Shown here piece after piece: positions 50,451 through 59,352 of a DNA stretch of 64,000 nucleotides; the first letter of the stretch is position 1; every line of letters begins with the position of its first letter. This stretch comes from Bradyrhizobium sp. 186 (GTDB lineage: Bacteria > Pseudomonadota > Alphaproteobacteria > Rhizobiales > Xanthobacteraceae). The position numbers were made by a program, and so were the translations under genes. The stretch spans positions 3,224,001 to 3,288,000 of the forward strand of contig NZ_CP082164.1 of assembly GCF_023101685.1 (NCBI RefSeq). The letters are read 5' to 3'. The notes under the pieces were generated by a model. The model was not told the origin of the DNA and made no database searches. It saw only the letters and a list, made by a program, of their open reading frames with translations.

Positions 50451-52145
50451 ATGAAGAAGTTGCGATCACGGATCACGACTGACGGCCTCGATCGGGCGCC
50501 ACACCGCGCATTCATGCGTGCGATGGGCCTGGACGACGCGGCGATTGCCAGGCCGATGGTGGGTGTCGTCAGTATGAAGGGCGAGCAGACGCCCTGCAAT
50601 ATGACTCACGACTTCCAAGTCGAAGCGGCCAAGGCCGGGATCGAGGAGGCCGGCGGCACGCCGCGTGAGTTTTCGACGGTCTCGGTGTCCGACGGCATCA
50701 GTATGAATCACGAGGGGATGAAGTTCTCCCTGTTTTCGCGTGAGCTGATCGCCGACTCGATCGAGGCCGTCGTCCATGGTCTCGCCTACGATGCGCTGAT
50801 CGGATACGGCGGATGCGACAAGACGCTTCCCGGCGTGATGATGGGAATGGTTCGTTGTAACGTCCCGTCCATCTTCATCTATGGCGGCAGCGCGTTGCCG
50901 GGTCGCCTGGACGGGCGGACCCTCACCGTGCTCGACTCCTATGAGGCCGTCGGCAGCTTCATGACCGGAGCGATCGATGGCCCCACGCTCGAGCGGATCG
51001 AGCGCGCTTGCCTGCCGACCATGGGAGCTTGCGCCGGCCAGTTCACCGCGAACACCATGGGAATGGTTTCGGAGGCGATGGGCCTCACCATTCCGAACGT
51101 CTCGATGGTGCCCGGTGTTTACGCCGAACGCGCACAGATCTCCCGACGCGCAGGACGGCTGGTCATGGAGATGCTGGAACGTGGCGGGCCGCTGCCACGC
51201 GACATCGTGACCCGGAGATCACTGGAGAACGGCGCGGCGATCGTTGCAGCGACGGGTGGTTCGACCAACGCAGCGCTGCATCTGCCGGCGATTGCGAACG
51301 AGGCCGGCATCCCGTTCACGATCGATGACGTCGGGGAGGTGTTTGCCAGGACGCCCCTGATTGGAAATCTGCGCCCCGGCGGTAAGTACACCGCGAAGGA
51401 TGTCTACGATATCGGCGGCGCCGCCGTTGTAATCCGCGAACTGATCCAAGGCGGACACATCGATGGCAGCTGCCTGACCATCACGGGCCGCACGCTTGCG
51501 GAAGAATATGGCGCGGCCAACGCACCCGATGGAGAGGTCGTCTACGCGGCACGTGCGCCGATCATGCCCGACGGTGGCGTTGCGGTGCTGAAGGGAAATC
51601 TCTGCCCAGACGGCGCGGTGATCAAGGTTGCAGGTCTGAAGAGCCAGTTCTTCGAGGGCGTGGCGCGAGTGTTCGAAGACGAGGAAGCCTGCGTCACAGC
51701 GGTACGCGACCGCAGCTACAAAGCAGGCGAGGTACTGGTGATCCGCAACGAAGGTCCGGTTGGCGGCCCCGGCATGCGCGAGATGCTCGGCGTCACGGCT
51801 CTGATCTACGGGCAGGGCATGGGCGAAAAGGTTGCCCTGATCACGGATGGACGATTCTCCGGTGCAACCCGCGGCATGTGCATTGGCTATGTGGCCCCAG
51901 AAGCCTTTGTCGGTGGCCCGCTGGCGCTTGTTCGCAACGGCGACGGGATCCGAATTGACGCCGCCGGCCGCCGCATGGATTTGCTGGTTGACGAGCAGGA
52001 ACTCGCAGCGCGGCGACGTGATTGGAAGCCGCGGCCGCCACGTCACCGCGCAGGTGCGCTCGCGAAATATGCGCGACTGGTCGGGCAGGCGCCGGGTGGA
52101 GCAGTTACGCATGAGGGCCCGGCAGAATGGCCGTGGTTCGATTGA
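50451..52145 (+). CDS. IlvD/Edd-family dehydratase, dihydroxy-acid dehydratase-like
   Basis: An iron-sulfur dehydratase of 564 residues. Cluster-binding cysteines sit in TPCNMTHD (about Cys49), GGCDKTLPG and [12 protein letters not shown]; the [16 protein letters not shown] and [21 protein letters not shown] motifs are complete. Typical DHAD converts 2,3-dihydroxy acids to 2-oxo acids in branched-chain synthesis. Its place between the genes of an ABC transporter suggests a catabolic paralogue dehydrating a hydroxyacid or sugar acid instead. Ribosome site weak. Confidence 0.87.
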   Translation: MKKLRSRITTDGLDRAPHRAFMRAMGLDDAAIARPMVGVVSMKGEQTPCNMTHDFQVEAAKAGIEEAGGTPREFSTVSVSDGISMNHEGMKFSLFSRELIADSIEAVVHGLAYDALIGYGGCDKTLPGVMMGMVRCNVPSIFIYGGSALPGRLDGRTLTVLDSYEAVGSFMTGAIDGPTLERIERACLPTMGACAGQFTANTMGMVSEAMGLTIPNVSMVPGVYAERAQISRRAGRLVMEMLERGGPLPRDIVTRRSLENGAAIVAATGGSTNAALHLPAIANEAGIPFTIDDVGEVFARTPLIGNLRPGGKYTAKDVYDIGGAAVVIRELIQGGHIDGSCLTITGRTLAEEYGAANAPDGEVVYAARAPIMPDGGVAVLKGNLCPDGAVIKVAGLKSQFFEGVARVFEDEEACVTAVRDRSYKAGEVLVIRNEGPVGGPGMREMLGVTALIYGQGMGEKVALITDGRFSGATRGMCIGYVAPEAFVGGPLALVRNGDGIRIDAAGRRMDLLVDEQELAARRRDWKPRPPRHRAGALAKYARLVGQAPGGAVTHEGPAEWPWFD

Positions 52146-52266
52146 GCCATGATGCTTTGCGCGAAAATGGCGACCCGTTTGGCAAGTTTCTTGCTAAGCT
52201 CGTGCAGCTGACGGAGGTCCTTCAGATCGGTTGCGCAACGTTCGTGCGCCAGTGGCGAGAGACGGG

Positions 52267-53112
52267 ATGAAGGTAGTGCCTTCGAGATCGAGCGAATGGG
52301 TGAGACCGGTGACGCCACAAAAGCCGGCTTCTGCAATCATCGAGATCGACCGCGTCTCGCAGGTGTTTCAAACCTCGGCGCGCAAGGATCATCTGGCGTT
52401 ATCGGACATCTCCTTGACGATCGAAGAGGGAGCGTTCGTCTCCATTCTCGGCCCGTCTGGCTGTGGCAAGTCAACACTGCTCTACATCGTCGGAGGCTTC
52501 GTGAATCCGACGAGCGGCGCGGCGAAGATGAAAGGTAAAGCGATCATAGGGCCTGGCCCGGATCGCGGACCAGTGTTTCAGGAATTTGCGCTGTTTCCCT
52601 GGAAGACCGTGCTGGGCAATGTGATGTACGGGCCGCGTCAGCAAGGCGTGCGTGCCGCTGAGGCGGAAGCGCAGAGCCGCGCCTTGATCGAGATGGTCGG
52701 CCTCAAGGGCTACGAGAACTTCTATCCCAAGGAGCTGTCGGGCGGCATGAAGCAGCGGGTGGCACTGGCCCGGACGCTTGCTTACTATCCCGAAGTCCTA
52801 TTGATGGACGAGCCGTTCGGTGCGCTCGACGCTCACACCCGGACACGCCTGCAGAACGATCTCCTGAATATCTGGGAGCGCGACCGCAAGACGGTGTTGT
52901 TCGTGACCCACTCGGTCGACGAAGCTGTTTTCTTGTCCGACAAGGTCGTGATGATGTCGAAATCGCCGGGCCGTATTCGGCAGGTCATCGACATCGATCT
53001 GCCGCGGCCGCGTCGTCGCAACGAGCTGTTGCTCGACCCGCGCTACCAGAAATACGTCGTCGATATCGAGCGCATGTTCGACGAGAGCGACGAAGCCGGA
53101 TCGCCGTCATGA
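52267..53112 (+). CDS. ABC transporter ATP-binding protein (SsuB/TauB type)
   Basis: A 281-residue ATPase with Walker A GPSGCGKST, the Q-loop FQEFALFPWKTVLGNV, signature LSGGMKQRVALARTLA, Walker B VLLMDEPFGALD and switch His in VTHSVDEAV. Start at ATG 52267; the frame extends 12 codons upstream. Its stop overlaps the next permease ATG (ATGA). Forms the importer with the two permeases and the binding protein at 49390. Confidence 0.92.
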   Translation: MKVVPSRSSEWVRPVTPQKPASAIIEIDRVSQVFQTSARKDHLALSDISLTIEEGAFVSILGPSGCGKSTLLYIVGGFVNPTSGAAKMKGKAIIGPGPDRGPVFQEFALFPWKTVLGNVMYGPRQQGVRAAEAEAQSRALIEMVGLKGYENFYPKELSGGMKQRVALARTLAYYPEVLLMDEPFGALDAHTRTRLQNDLLNIWERDRKTVLFVTHSVDEAVFLSDKVVMMSKSPGRIRQVIDIDLPRPRRRNELLLDPRYQKYVVDIERMFDESDEAGSPS

Positions 53113-53894
53113 TATCGCCGGCTACCTTGGCTAAGCGCGCTGCCCCGGTGTTCGCCTGCATCGGGTTGCTGGCGTTGTGGCAAATCGCAGCGCTCGCACT
53201 CAAGAACGACAGCTTTCCAACAGCCTTGGATGCGATCCGAGCGATTCCCGACATTCTTGGCGACAAGGAAGCGCTCATCAATATCCTGGCCTCGCTTCGC
53301 CGCATGGCGATCGGATTTGGCGTGGCGGTGCTTGTGTCGATTCCTCTCGGCTTGTTGATGGGCCGCAGCCGCGCAGTCGCGGCGTTCTTCAACCCGCTCT
53401 TGATGATCATCTATCCGGTGCCGAAGGCAGCCCTGATGCCGATCATCATGCTTTGGCTCGGCGTCGGTGACATCACCAAGACGCTTGTGATCTTCCTCGG
53501 CGTCAGCCTCCCGGTGATCTATCACAGTTTTGAAGGCGCCAAGGCTGTCGAAGAGAAGATGCTGTGGTCAGGCGCCGCGATGGGCCTCTCAGCCCTGCAA
53601 CGTTTGGTCCGGATCGTGTTGCCTGCGGCGCTTCCGGAAATCCTGACCGGCTGCCGCACCGGGCTTGTATTGGCGCTAATCACGATGATCACCAGCGAAA
53701 TGATCGCCCGCCAGTCCGGCGCCGGGAATATCCTGTTCAACGCGCTCGACATGGGCCAATACGACACCGTGTATGCGATGATCATCATCGTGGGGGCGAT
53801 GGGAATCTGCCTCGATGCGATCTTCGAGCGGGTCCGCGCAAAGCTTGTCCGCTGGTCTGAGCCTCAATTTGACATGCCCCTGAGCTTCTCATGA
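53109..53894 (+). CDS. ABC transporter permease (SsuC/TauC type), first
   Basis: A 261-residue inner-membrane permease with six hydrophobic segments; the cytoplasmic EAA-like loop is EEKMLWSGAAMGLSALQRLVRIVLPAALPEILTG, as in SsuC/TauC. ATGA overlaps on both sides tie it to the ATPase and the second permease. Two different permeases are unusual for this family, where a homodimer is typical. Confidence 0.88.
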   Translation: MISPATLAKRAAPVFACIGLLALWQIAALALKNDSFPTALDAIRAIPDILGDKEALINILASLRRMAIGFGVAVLVSIPLGLLMGRSRAVAAFFNPLLMIIYPVPKAALMPIIMLWLGVGDITKTLVIFLGVSLPVIYHSFEGAKAVEEKMLWSGAAMGLSALQRLVRIVLPAALPEILTGCRTGLVLALITMITSEMIARQSGAGNILFNALDMGQYDTVYAMIIIVGAMGICLDAIFERVRAKLVRWSEPQFDMPLSFS

Positions 53895-54658
53895 CATCGC
53901 GCCTTCTCCCATCGAAGGTCGTTCTTGGGCTCACACCCATCGTGCTGGTGATCGCGGTGTGGCAAGGCCTCGTGTCATCCGGCCTTGCACCCGCGGCATT
54001 GCTGCCGCCGCCAGGAGTCGTCTTCGGCCGGTTGCTCCAACAGCTCGTGACGTGGACGTACCAGCAGGAGATCGCGGCAACGCTGTTCCGGCTGTTTGCC
54101 GGCTTCGCGATCGCGGTCGTGCTCGGCGTGGGGATCGGCATTGCCGCCGCCGCCAGTCCGGCGATCAATGCCGTGGTTCGGCCGATCGTGCGGGTGCTGG
54201 CGCCATTGCCTAAGGTCGCGCTCTATCCGGCGCTGTTGCTGCTGCTCGGTTTCGGCCATGGATCGAAGATCACTCTGGTGGCGGCGGACGCGCTTTTCCC
54301 CATTCTGCTGTCCACCTACTATGGCGCATCGACCGTCGAGCAGAAGCTGATCTGGTCGGCCATGGCGGCGGGAACGCGGCGCTATGAAATCCTCTTCAAG
54401 GTGGTGTTGCCCGCGGCGATGCCATCGATCCTGACCGGCTGCCGGATCGGTCTTGTCATTTCCTGCATCGTGGTGTTTCTGGCCGAGATGATCACGTCGA
54501 CGGACGGACTGGGCCATGCCCTTGTTACAGCGGCGCGAACCTTTCAAGCCATCGACATGTTCGTGCCGCTGATTACGATCTCGCTGTTGGGTTTGATCCT
54601 GAATGGCCTGTTGGGAGCCTTGCGATCATACCTACTACGGGGTTTCCCCGAGGCGTGA
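53891..54658 (+). CDS. ABC transporter permease (SsuC/TauC type), second
   Basis: A 255-residue permease with the EAA-type loop (EQKLIWSAMAAGTRRYEILFKVVLPAAMPSILTGCRIG). About six membrane helices. It likely pairs with the first permease as a heterodimer, or allows two transporter versions. Followed after 32 bases by the NicX-like dioxygenase gene. Confidence 0.88.
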   Translation: MTSRLLPSKVVLGLTPIVLVIAVWQGLVSSGLAPAALLPPPGVVFGRLLQQLVTWTYQQEIAATLFRLFAGFAIAVVLGVGIGIAAAASPAINAVVRPIVRVLAPLPKVALYPALLLLLGFGHGSKITLVAADALFPILLSTYYGASTVEQKLIWSAMAAGTRRYEILFKVVLPAAMPSILTGCRIGLVISCIVVFLAEMITSTDGLGHALVTAARTFQAIDMFVPLITISLLGLILNGLLGALRSYLLRGFPEA

Positions 54659-54690
54659 TCTGACCGAACAAGAAACACCGGGAGTGAACC

Positions 54691-55737
54691 ATGCTGGCTG
54701 ATCGCATTGAGGCAAAATGGATCGACGCATTTTGTGAGATTTTTGAGCGATGCGCCGTCAAGGCCGGTGACACCGCGGCAATCCTCTCGGAAACGCAGTC
54801 GCGCGCGTTGAATGTACATTTGGCGGAGCTCGCCTTGCTGCGATTGGGGGCGCGGCCGTTTCACGTGGTCATGCCGACCCCGCGCAACCGGCATGTCGTG
54901 CCGGTTCGCTCGACAGGGGCGAGCGAGGCGATCCAGCGGCTTGCACCGGTGGTCAGCGCGCTCCAGCAGGCCGGCTTCGTGGTGGACTGCACCATCGAGG
55001 GCCTGATGCATGCGGTGGAGACGCCTGAAATTCTCAAGGCCGGCGCGCGCATCCTGGTGATTTCGAACGAGCATCCCGAGGCGCTGGAGCGAATGGTGCC
55101 GGATATCGCGCTCGAGAAGCGTGTTCGCGCCGCGGCCAAGATGCTGCGTGGGACCAAGCGGATGCGGGTCACCTCAAAAGCTGGCACGGCGCTCGATGTC
55201 GACATGGTGGGAGCTTCGACGGTCGGCGTGTGGGGCTGGACCGACAAGCCAGGCACGCTGGCGCACTGGCCGGGCGGGATCGTGGTCAGCTTTCCAAAGA
55301 GCGGGACGATCAATGGTACGCTGGTGATGGCGCCTGGCGACATCAATCTCACGTTCAAGCGTTACCTGACGTCGCCGGTGAAGATGGCGCTGAAGGACGA
55401 TTATGTCGTCGAGCTGGAAGGCGAGGGCACGGATGCGGCGATGATGCGCGCCTATCTGGCCGCCTGGGGCGATCGCGAGGCCTACGCTGTGTCGCATGTC
55501 GGCTTCGGCATGAACCCGGGCGCGCGCTACGAGGCGCTGTCGATGTACGACCAGCGCGACACCAACGGCACGGAGATTCGTGCCGTCTCCGGCAACTTCC
55601 TGTTCTCGACCGGCGCGAACGAATTTGCCGGCCGTTACACGGCGGGTCATTTCGACCTGCCGATGATGGGAACGACCATCGAACTCGACGGGGTCGCCGT
55701 AGTGCGGGAAGGCCTGCTCCAGGACGTCTTCGGCTAG
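54691..55737 (+). CDS. NicX-like ring-cleaving dioxygenase (2,5-dihydroxypyridine 5,6-dioxygenase family)
   Basis: A 348-residue protein resembling, from memory, Pseudomonas NicX along its length: RILVISNEHPEALERMVPD, MRVTSKAGTALDVDM, WTDKPGTLAHWPGG, SHVGFGMNPGARYEA, DGVAVV. NicX-type enzymes are Fe(II) extradiol dioxygenases unrelated to catechol dioxygenases and cut 2,5-dihydroxypyridine to N-formylmaleamate. The proposed iron ligands are conserved: His269 (SHVGFG), His320 and Asp322 (GHFDLP). GGGAG precedes the ATG. Its position behind an importer and near a flavin hydroxylase suits a ring-cleavage step. Homologues are often misnamed leucyl aminopeptidase. Substrate could be another hydroxylated N-heterocycle. 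Confidence 0.78.
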   Translation: MLADRIEAKWIDAFCEIFERCAVKAGDTAAILSETQSRALNVHLAELALLRLGARPFHVVMPTPRNRHVVPVRSTGASEAIQRLAPVVSALQQAGFVVDCTIEGLMHAVETPEILKAGARILVISNEHPEALERMVPDIALEKRVRAAAKMLRGTKRMRVTSKAGTALDVDMVGASTVGVWGWTDKPGTLAHWPGGIVVSFPKSGTINGTLVMAPGDINLTFKRYLTSPVKMALKDDYVVELEGEGTDAAMMRAYLAAWGDREAYAVSHVGFGMNPGARYEALSMYDQRDTNGTEIRAVSGNFLFSTGANEFAGRYTAGHFDLPMMGTTIELDGVAVVREGLLQDVFG

Positions 55738-56726
55738 CTGCGATCGAGCACCGGCGGACGCGCCAGGTCGAAGTGCCGAAGCAGGTCGACCATCGCCTGG
55801 AGCCGCTTTGTGCGATAAGCATCGACGTCGAGGCCGGAATAGTCGAGGAAGCCGGCGCCCGTTCGTAGGCCGATCCGGCCTTCGTGCATGTTCCGTGAAA
55901 TTACATCCGGCGCGCGATAGCGGTCGCTTCCGAGCGCGCCCTCGAGGTAGCGGCTGGCGTAATAGAGAATGTCGCCTCCGCCCCAGTCGATGAACTCGAG
56001 CAGCCCAAGCACGGCGTAGCGGAAACCAAAGCCGTAGCGGATGGCCTTGTCGATCTCCTCTGCGCTGGCGACGCCTTCCTCGACCATGCGTGCGGCTTCG
56101 TTCATCGCGAGCGCCTGGATGCGTGGCACGATGAAGCCGGGCGTCGCCGCGCAGACCACGGGCACTTTGCCGATCCCTTCGAGCAGCGCCTTGACCTCGT
56201 CAACGATGGCAGGATCGGTTTCTTTGCCGGGCGAAACTTCCACCAGAGGGATCAGATAGGCGGGATTGAGCCAATGCACATTGAGGAACCGGCGAGGGTT
56301 CACGATCGCGCCGGACAGATCGTCAACGAGGATCGTGGATGTCGTCGATGCGATGATCCTATTCGGCCCGACCTGCCTCGATGCGGCCCCCAGGACCTCC
56401 CGCTTGAGCTCGACAACCTCAGGAACGCCCTCAAAGACCATTCCGGCATCGGATAGCGCTGCACCACTGCGGCTGGCAGGCACCACCGAGACCCTCGCGG
56501 TGAGCGGGCCGACATCTGCCTCGGTGAGCAGCCCCAGGCTCGACAGGCTGGCAAATGTCTTCCTGACTTCGCCGAGCGCGTCCGTCTCCAGCCTGGCGAA
56601 TTCCTCCGTGGAACGGGCCTTGACGTCGATCATGATGACGTTGTGTCCCGCGTAGGCGAACGCGACGGCGATGCCGCGCCCCATGCGGCCGGCCCCGAGA
56701 CAAGCGATATTGGCGCGGGTTGTCAT
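55734..56726 (-). CDS. 3-hydroxyacyl-CoA dehydrogenase
   Basis: A 330-residue NAD-dependent dehydrogenase. Rossmann motif CLGAGRMGRGIAVAFAYAGH; catalytic region STTSTILVDDLSG, FLNVHWLNPAYLIPLVEV (catalytic His), then the C-terminal domain with ATPGFIVPRIQALAMNEAARMV and GVASAEEIDKAIRYGFGFR. Oxidises 3-hydroxyacyl-CoA in a beta-oxidation-like step; the HxxNP motif is intact. Its stop overlaps that of the NicX-like gene by four bases, tail to tail. Last gene of a five-gene minus-strand operon. Confidence 0.88.
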   Translation of the reverse strand: MTTRANIACLGAGRMGRGIAVAFAYAGHNVIMIDVKARSTEEFARLETDALGEVRKTFASLSSLGLLTEADVGPLTARVSVVPASRSGAALSDAGMVFEGVPEVVELKREVLGAASRQVGPNRIIASTTSTILVDDLSGAIVNPRRFLNVHWLNPAYLIPLVEVSPGKETDPAIVDEVKALLEGIGKVPVVCAATPGFIVPRIQALAMNEAARMVEEGVASAEEIDKAIRYGFGFRYAVLGLLEFIDWGGGDILYYASRYLEGALGSDRYRAPDVISRNMHEGRIGLRTGAGFLDYSGLDVDAYRTKRLQAMVDLLRHFDLARPPVLDRS

Positions 56727-56729
56727 CGG

Positions 56730-57818
56730 TCAAAATCCCATGCGAAGGAGCGTCTGTAGCTCGGCCTTGCCGAGGTTGCCAAGGCCCAGCGTCTCGAGCG
56801 TTCGGCCGCCTTGCGCAAAATCCTCACCGCAGATCGCGCCGCCGATCGCCAGAAATGCGCTCGCCAGTGGCGTCGCCACACCGGCCAGCCCGGCGACGGA
56901 GACCAGCAGCGAAAGCCCAAGCCGCAAATCCTCGCGCATGTAGCGATGCTCGGTCAGCACAATGCGTTCGCGCCAGTCGCCGGAATCGGTCAGCCGGTCA
57001 TGCGAGCCGCGGCCATACATCCAGATCTCGCCTTCCTTGGCATAGTGATGGACAAGCGGGAAATGCGGCACACCATATCCAAGGGCCTCGCGCACCGCGA
57101 TCCGCTCGGCGTCGAGCGCGTCAGTAACCCGGCGGATCGAACCCTGCGTGCCTTCCTTGTGGATGTCCCACCGCTCAAAATGCTCGATCGGGCCCGCATT
57201 CATCACGATCAGCGGCGGATGGATGATGGGACCCGCATTCATCAGCGCGCCGGAGAGCGCGTCTCCACATGGCTCGATCACGCCGGGGAAAGCACGCCCG
57301 ATCACTTCGAGCGCGTGCGGTGCCTGGTCGAGTGGGAACACGCCGACCGGCAACCGCTTGGCGCGGATGGTGATGGCGACCTCGAACGGCCCATGCTTGC
57401 GGGTCAACCAGGGCAACGTGCCGGTCTCGGCAAAGCTCGCCTTGGCGTGGTTGCCGGCATCCCGCGCAGCCTGTGCGAAGATTATCGAGCCGAATGTCGC
57501 TGGCGGCAGAAACACGACCTGGCCGTCGCGCAAATGCAGAGCAAGCAGGCGGGCGATGTCCCGCTGTGCGAAGGCAGGGGCAGGGCACAGGATCAGTTCG
57601 GCGCCACTGACCGCTTCGGCGATGTCGGTCGTGACCAGCGCGAGCTCGATGTCGTGGCGGCCGCTATGGTCCTTCACCAGGATGCGGGAGCCTGCGGCAC
57701 GATGAGCTGCGACCTGGTCTTCGTCGCGGCGCCAGAGTCGGACATCATGCCCCGACAGCGCAAAGTCGCCCGCGGCGGCGAAAGAGCCGTTCCCACCACC
57801 CAGAACCGCGATCTTCAA
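56730..57818 (-). CDS. NAD/NADP octopine/nopaline dehydrogenase-family protein
   Basis: A 362-residue two-domain oxidoreductase. The N-terminus (LKIAVLGGGNGSFAAAGDFAL) is a Rossmann GxGxGS motif; the C-terminal helical domain has MNAGPIIHPPLIVMNAGPIE with the His-Pro typical of opine dehydrogenases, and GYGVPHFPLVHHY. Family members reductively join or oxidatively split N-(carboxyalkyl) amino acids. The start is a TTG at 57818 overlapping the preceding stop (TTGA), with GGGAG seven bases upstream. In this operon it may oxidise a C-N linkage of the nitrogenous substrate; no opine is proven. Confidence 0.82.
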   Translation of the reverse strand: MKIAVLGGGNGSFAAAGDFALSGHDVRLWRRDEDQVAAHRAAGSRILVKDHSGRHDIELALVTTDIAEAVSGAELILCPAPAFAQRDIARLLALHLRDGQVVFLPPATFGSIIFAQAARDAGNHAKASFAETGTLPWLTRKHGPFEVAITIRAKRLPVGVFPLDQAPHALEVIGRAFPGVIEPCGDALSGALMNAGPIIHPPLIVMNAGPIEHFERWDIHKEGTQGSIRRVTDALDAERIAVREALGYGVPHFPLVHHYAKEGEIWMYGRGSHDRLTDSGDWRERIVLTEHRYMREDLRLGLSLLVSVAGLAGVATPLASAFLAIGGAICGEDFAQGGRTLETLGLGNLGKAELQTLLRMGF

Positions 57819-59350
57819 GATGCTTCTCCCTGTGCGCGTGATTGCGCATCAAGCTGCTTCAGCAGGAAATGCTGGACTTTGCCCAGCGCCGTGCGCGGCA
57901 GGTCGGTGACGAAGACGACGTCGCGCGGCACCTTGTAGCGCGCGAGCTGGGCCTGAAGATGCGCTCTCAGTTCGTCGGCTTCGAGCCGGCAGCCGGATCG
58001 CCGGATGACATAGGCGACAGGGACCTCATCCCAGCGCGGGTCCGGTCTGCCGATGACGGCGCATTCGCTGACATCGGGATGTTCCAGCAAGACCCGTTCG
58101 ACCTCGGCCGGATAGACGTTCTCGCCGCCTGAAATGATCATATTCTTCTTGCGGTCCCGGACCCAGAAATAGCCGTCCGCATCGCGCAGTCCGATATCGC
58201 CGGTACGATACCAGCCGTCGTGCAGCGCTTCGCGGGTCGCATCCGCGTTGCCCCAATATTCGAAGAACACGTTGGGGCCGCGCACCGCGATTTCGCCCGG
58301 CGTGCCCGGCGGCACCTCGCGGCCTGCCTGATCGATCACCTTTGCTTCGCAGCACAGGCCGGCGAGGCCGGTCGATCCCGCGCGCGAAAGGTCGCCGCCG
58401 AGCCGCGTATAGACTGCAATGGGGCAGGTTTCCGTCGAACCGTAGACCTGAAGCACTGGAACGCCGCGCGCGACGACGCGATCGATGAGATGCGGCGGTA
58501 CGATGGTCGAACCGGTCGCGACGGCCTTCAGTGAGGAGAAATCCGTCGTGGCCCAGGCGGGATGATCGCTCACGGCCTGGATGATCGCCGGGACCATCAC
58601 TGTCAGCGTCGGCCGCTCCTGCGCGATGGCGGCCAGCGCCGTGTCCGGTGTGAAACGGGCGTGGATCGTGACGGTTGCGCCGAGCTGGAGCGCCGGCGTG
58701 GTTTGGATGTTGAGGCCGCCGACGTGGAAGAACGGCAGCACGGTCAGCACGTGGTCGTCGGATGTCATGTTGTGCATGTGCTGGCTCATGACGCCGTTCC
58801 AGAACAGCGCCTCCTGGCGCAGCACCGCGCCTTTCGGCCGTCCGGTCGTCCCGGACGTGTAAACGATGAGCAGCGGGCAGGAGAGATCGGCATGCGGATT
58901 GCGGCCGCGGCCGTCGCCGGATGCCAGCAGATTTTCGAATGTCTCGCCACGAGATGGCGTGAAGTCCAGCCCGATAACGTCCATCCCGGGCGAAGCATCC
59001 TCTAGCTCGGGAAGAACTCCGTTAAAGGCCTGCTCGAGCACCAGAACCTTGGCGCCCGCATCGGTGAGAATAAATAGCTGTTCGGCGATGGCCAATCGCC
59101 AGTTTAGAGGCACCAGGATCGCACCGAGCCGCGCACATGCGTAAAGCAGAACCAGATAGTCCGGCCGGTTCAAGCTCAGGATCGCGACGCGGTCGCCCCG
59201 GCCGACGCCGAGCTCTTGCTTCAACCCTGTAGCGGTCCGCTCGATGCGCGCGGCGAATGCGGCATAGCTCAGCCGTTCCCCTTCGAAGGCGATGGCTGCC
59301 TTGTCTGGCGCGAACGCCGCGTTGCGATCGATCAGACTACAGAGGTCCAC
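57815..59350 (-). CDS. Acyl-CoA synthetase (AMP-forming, class I adenylating)
   Basis: A 511-residue adenylate-forming ligase that makes an acyl- or aroyl-CoA from the free acid, ATP and CoA. P-loop LIVYTSGTTGRPKGAV near residue 165, VYGSTETCPIAV, GWYRTGDIGLRDADGYFWV, and the C-terminal RKKNMIISGGENVYPAEVE and LPRTALGKVQ with the catalytic Lys. GTG start at 59350. Followed by the opine-dehydrogenase-like gene (TTGA overlap). It is the probable entry to the CoA-dependent branch; aryl versus alkyl specificity is unclear. Confidence 0.88.
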   Translation of the reverse strand: MDLCSLIDRNAAFAPDKAAIAFEGERLSYAAFAARIERTATGLKQELGVGRGDRVAILSLNRPDYLVLLYACARLGAILVPLNWRLAIAEQLFILTDAGAKVLVLEQAFNGVLPELEDASPGMDVIGLDFTPSRGETFENLLASGDGRGRNPHADLSCPLLIVYTSGTTGRPKGAVLRQEALFWNGVMSQHMHNMTSDDHVLTVLPFFHVGGLNIQTTPALQLGATVTIHARFTPDTALAAIAQERPTLTVMVPAIIQAVSDHPAWATTDFSSLKAVATGSTIVPPHLIDRVVARGVPVLQVYGSTETCPIAVYTRLGGDLSRAGSTGLAGLCCEAKVIDQAGREVPPGTPGEIAVRGPNVFFEYWGNADATREALHDGWYRTGDIGLRDADGYFWVRDRKKNMIISGGENVYPAEVERVLLEHPDVSECAVIGRPDPRWDEVPVAYVIRRSGCRLEADELRAHLQAQLARYKVPRDVVFVTDLPRTALGKVQHFLLKQLDAQSRAQGEAS

Positions 59351-59352
59351 CG

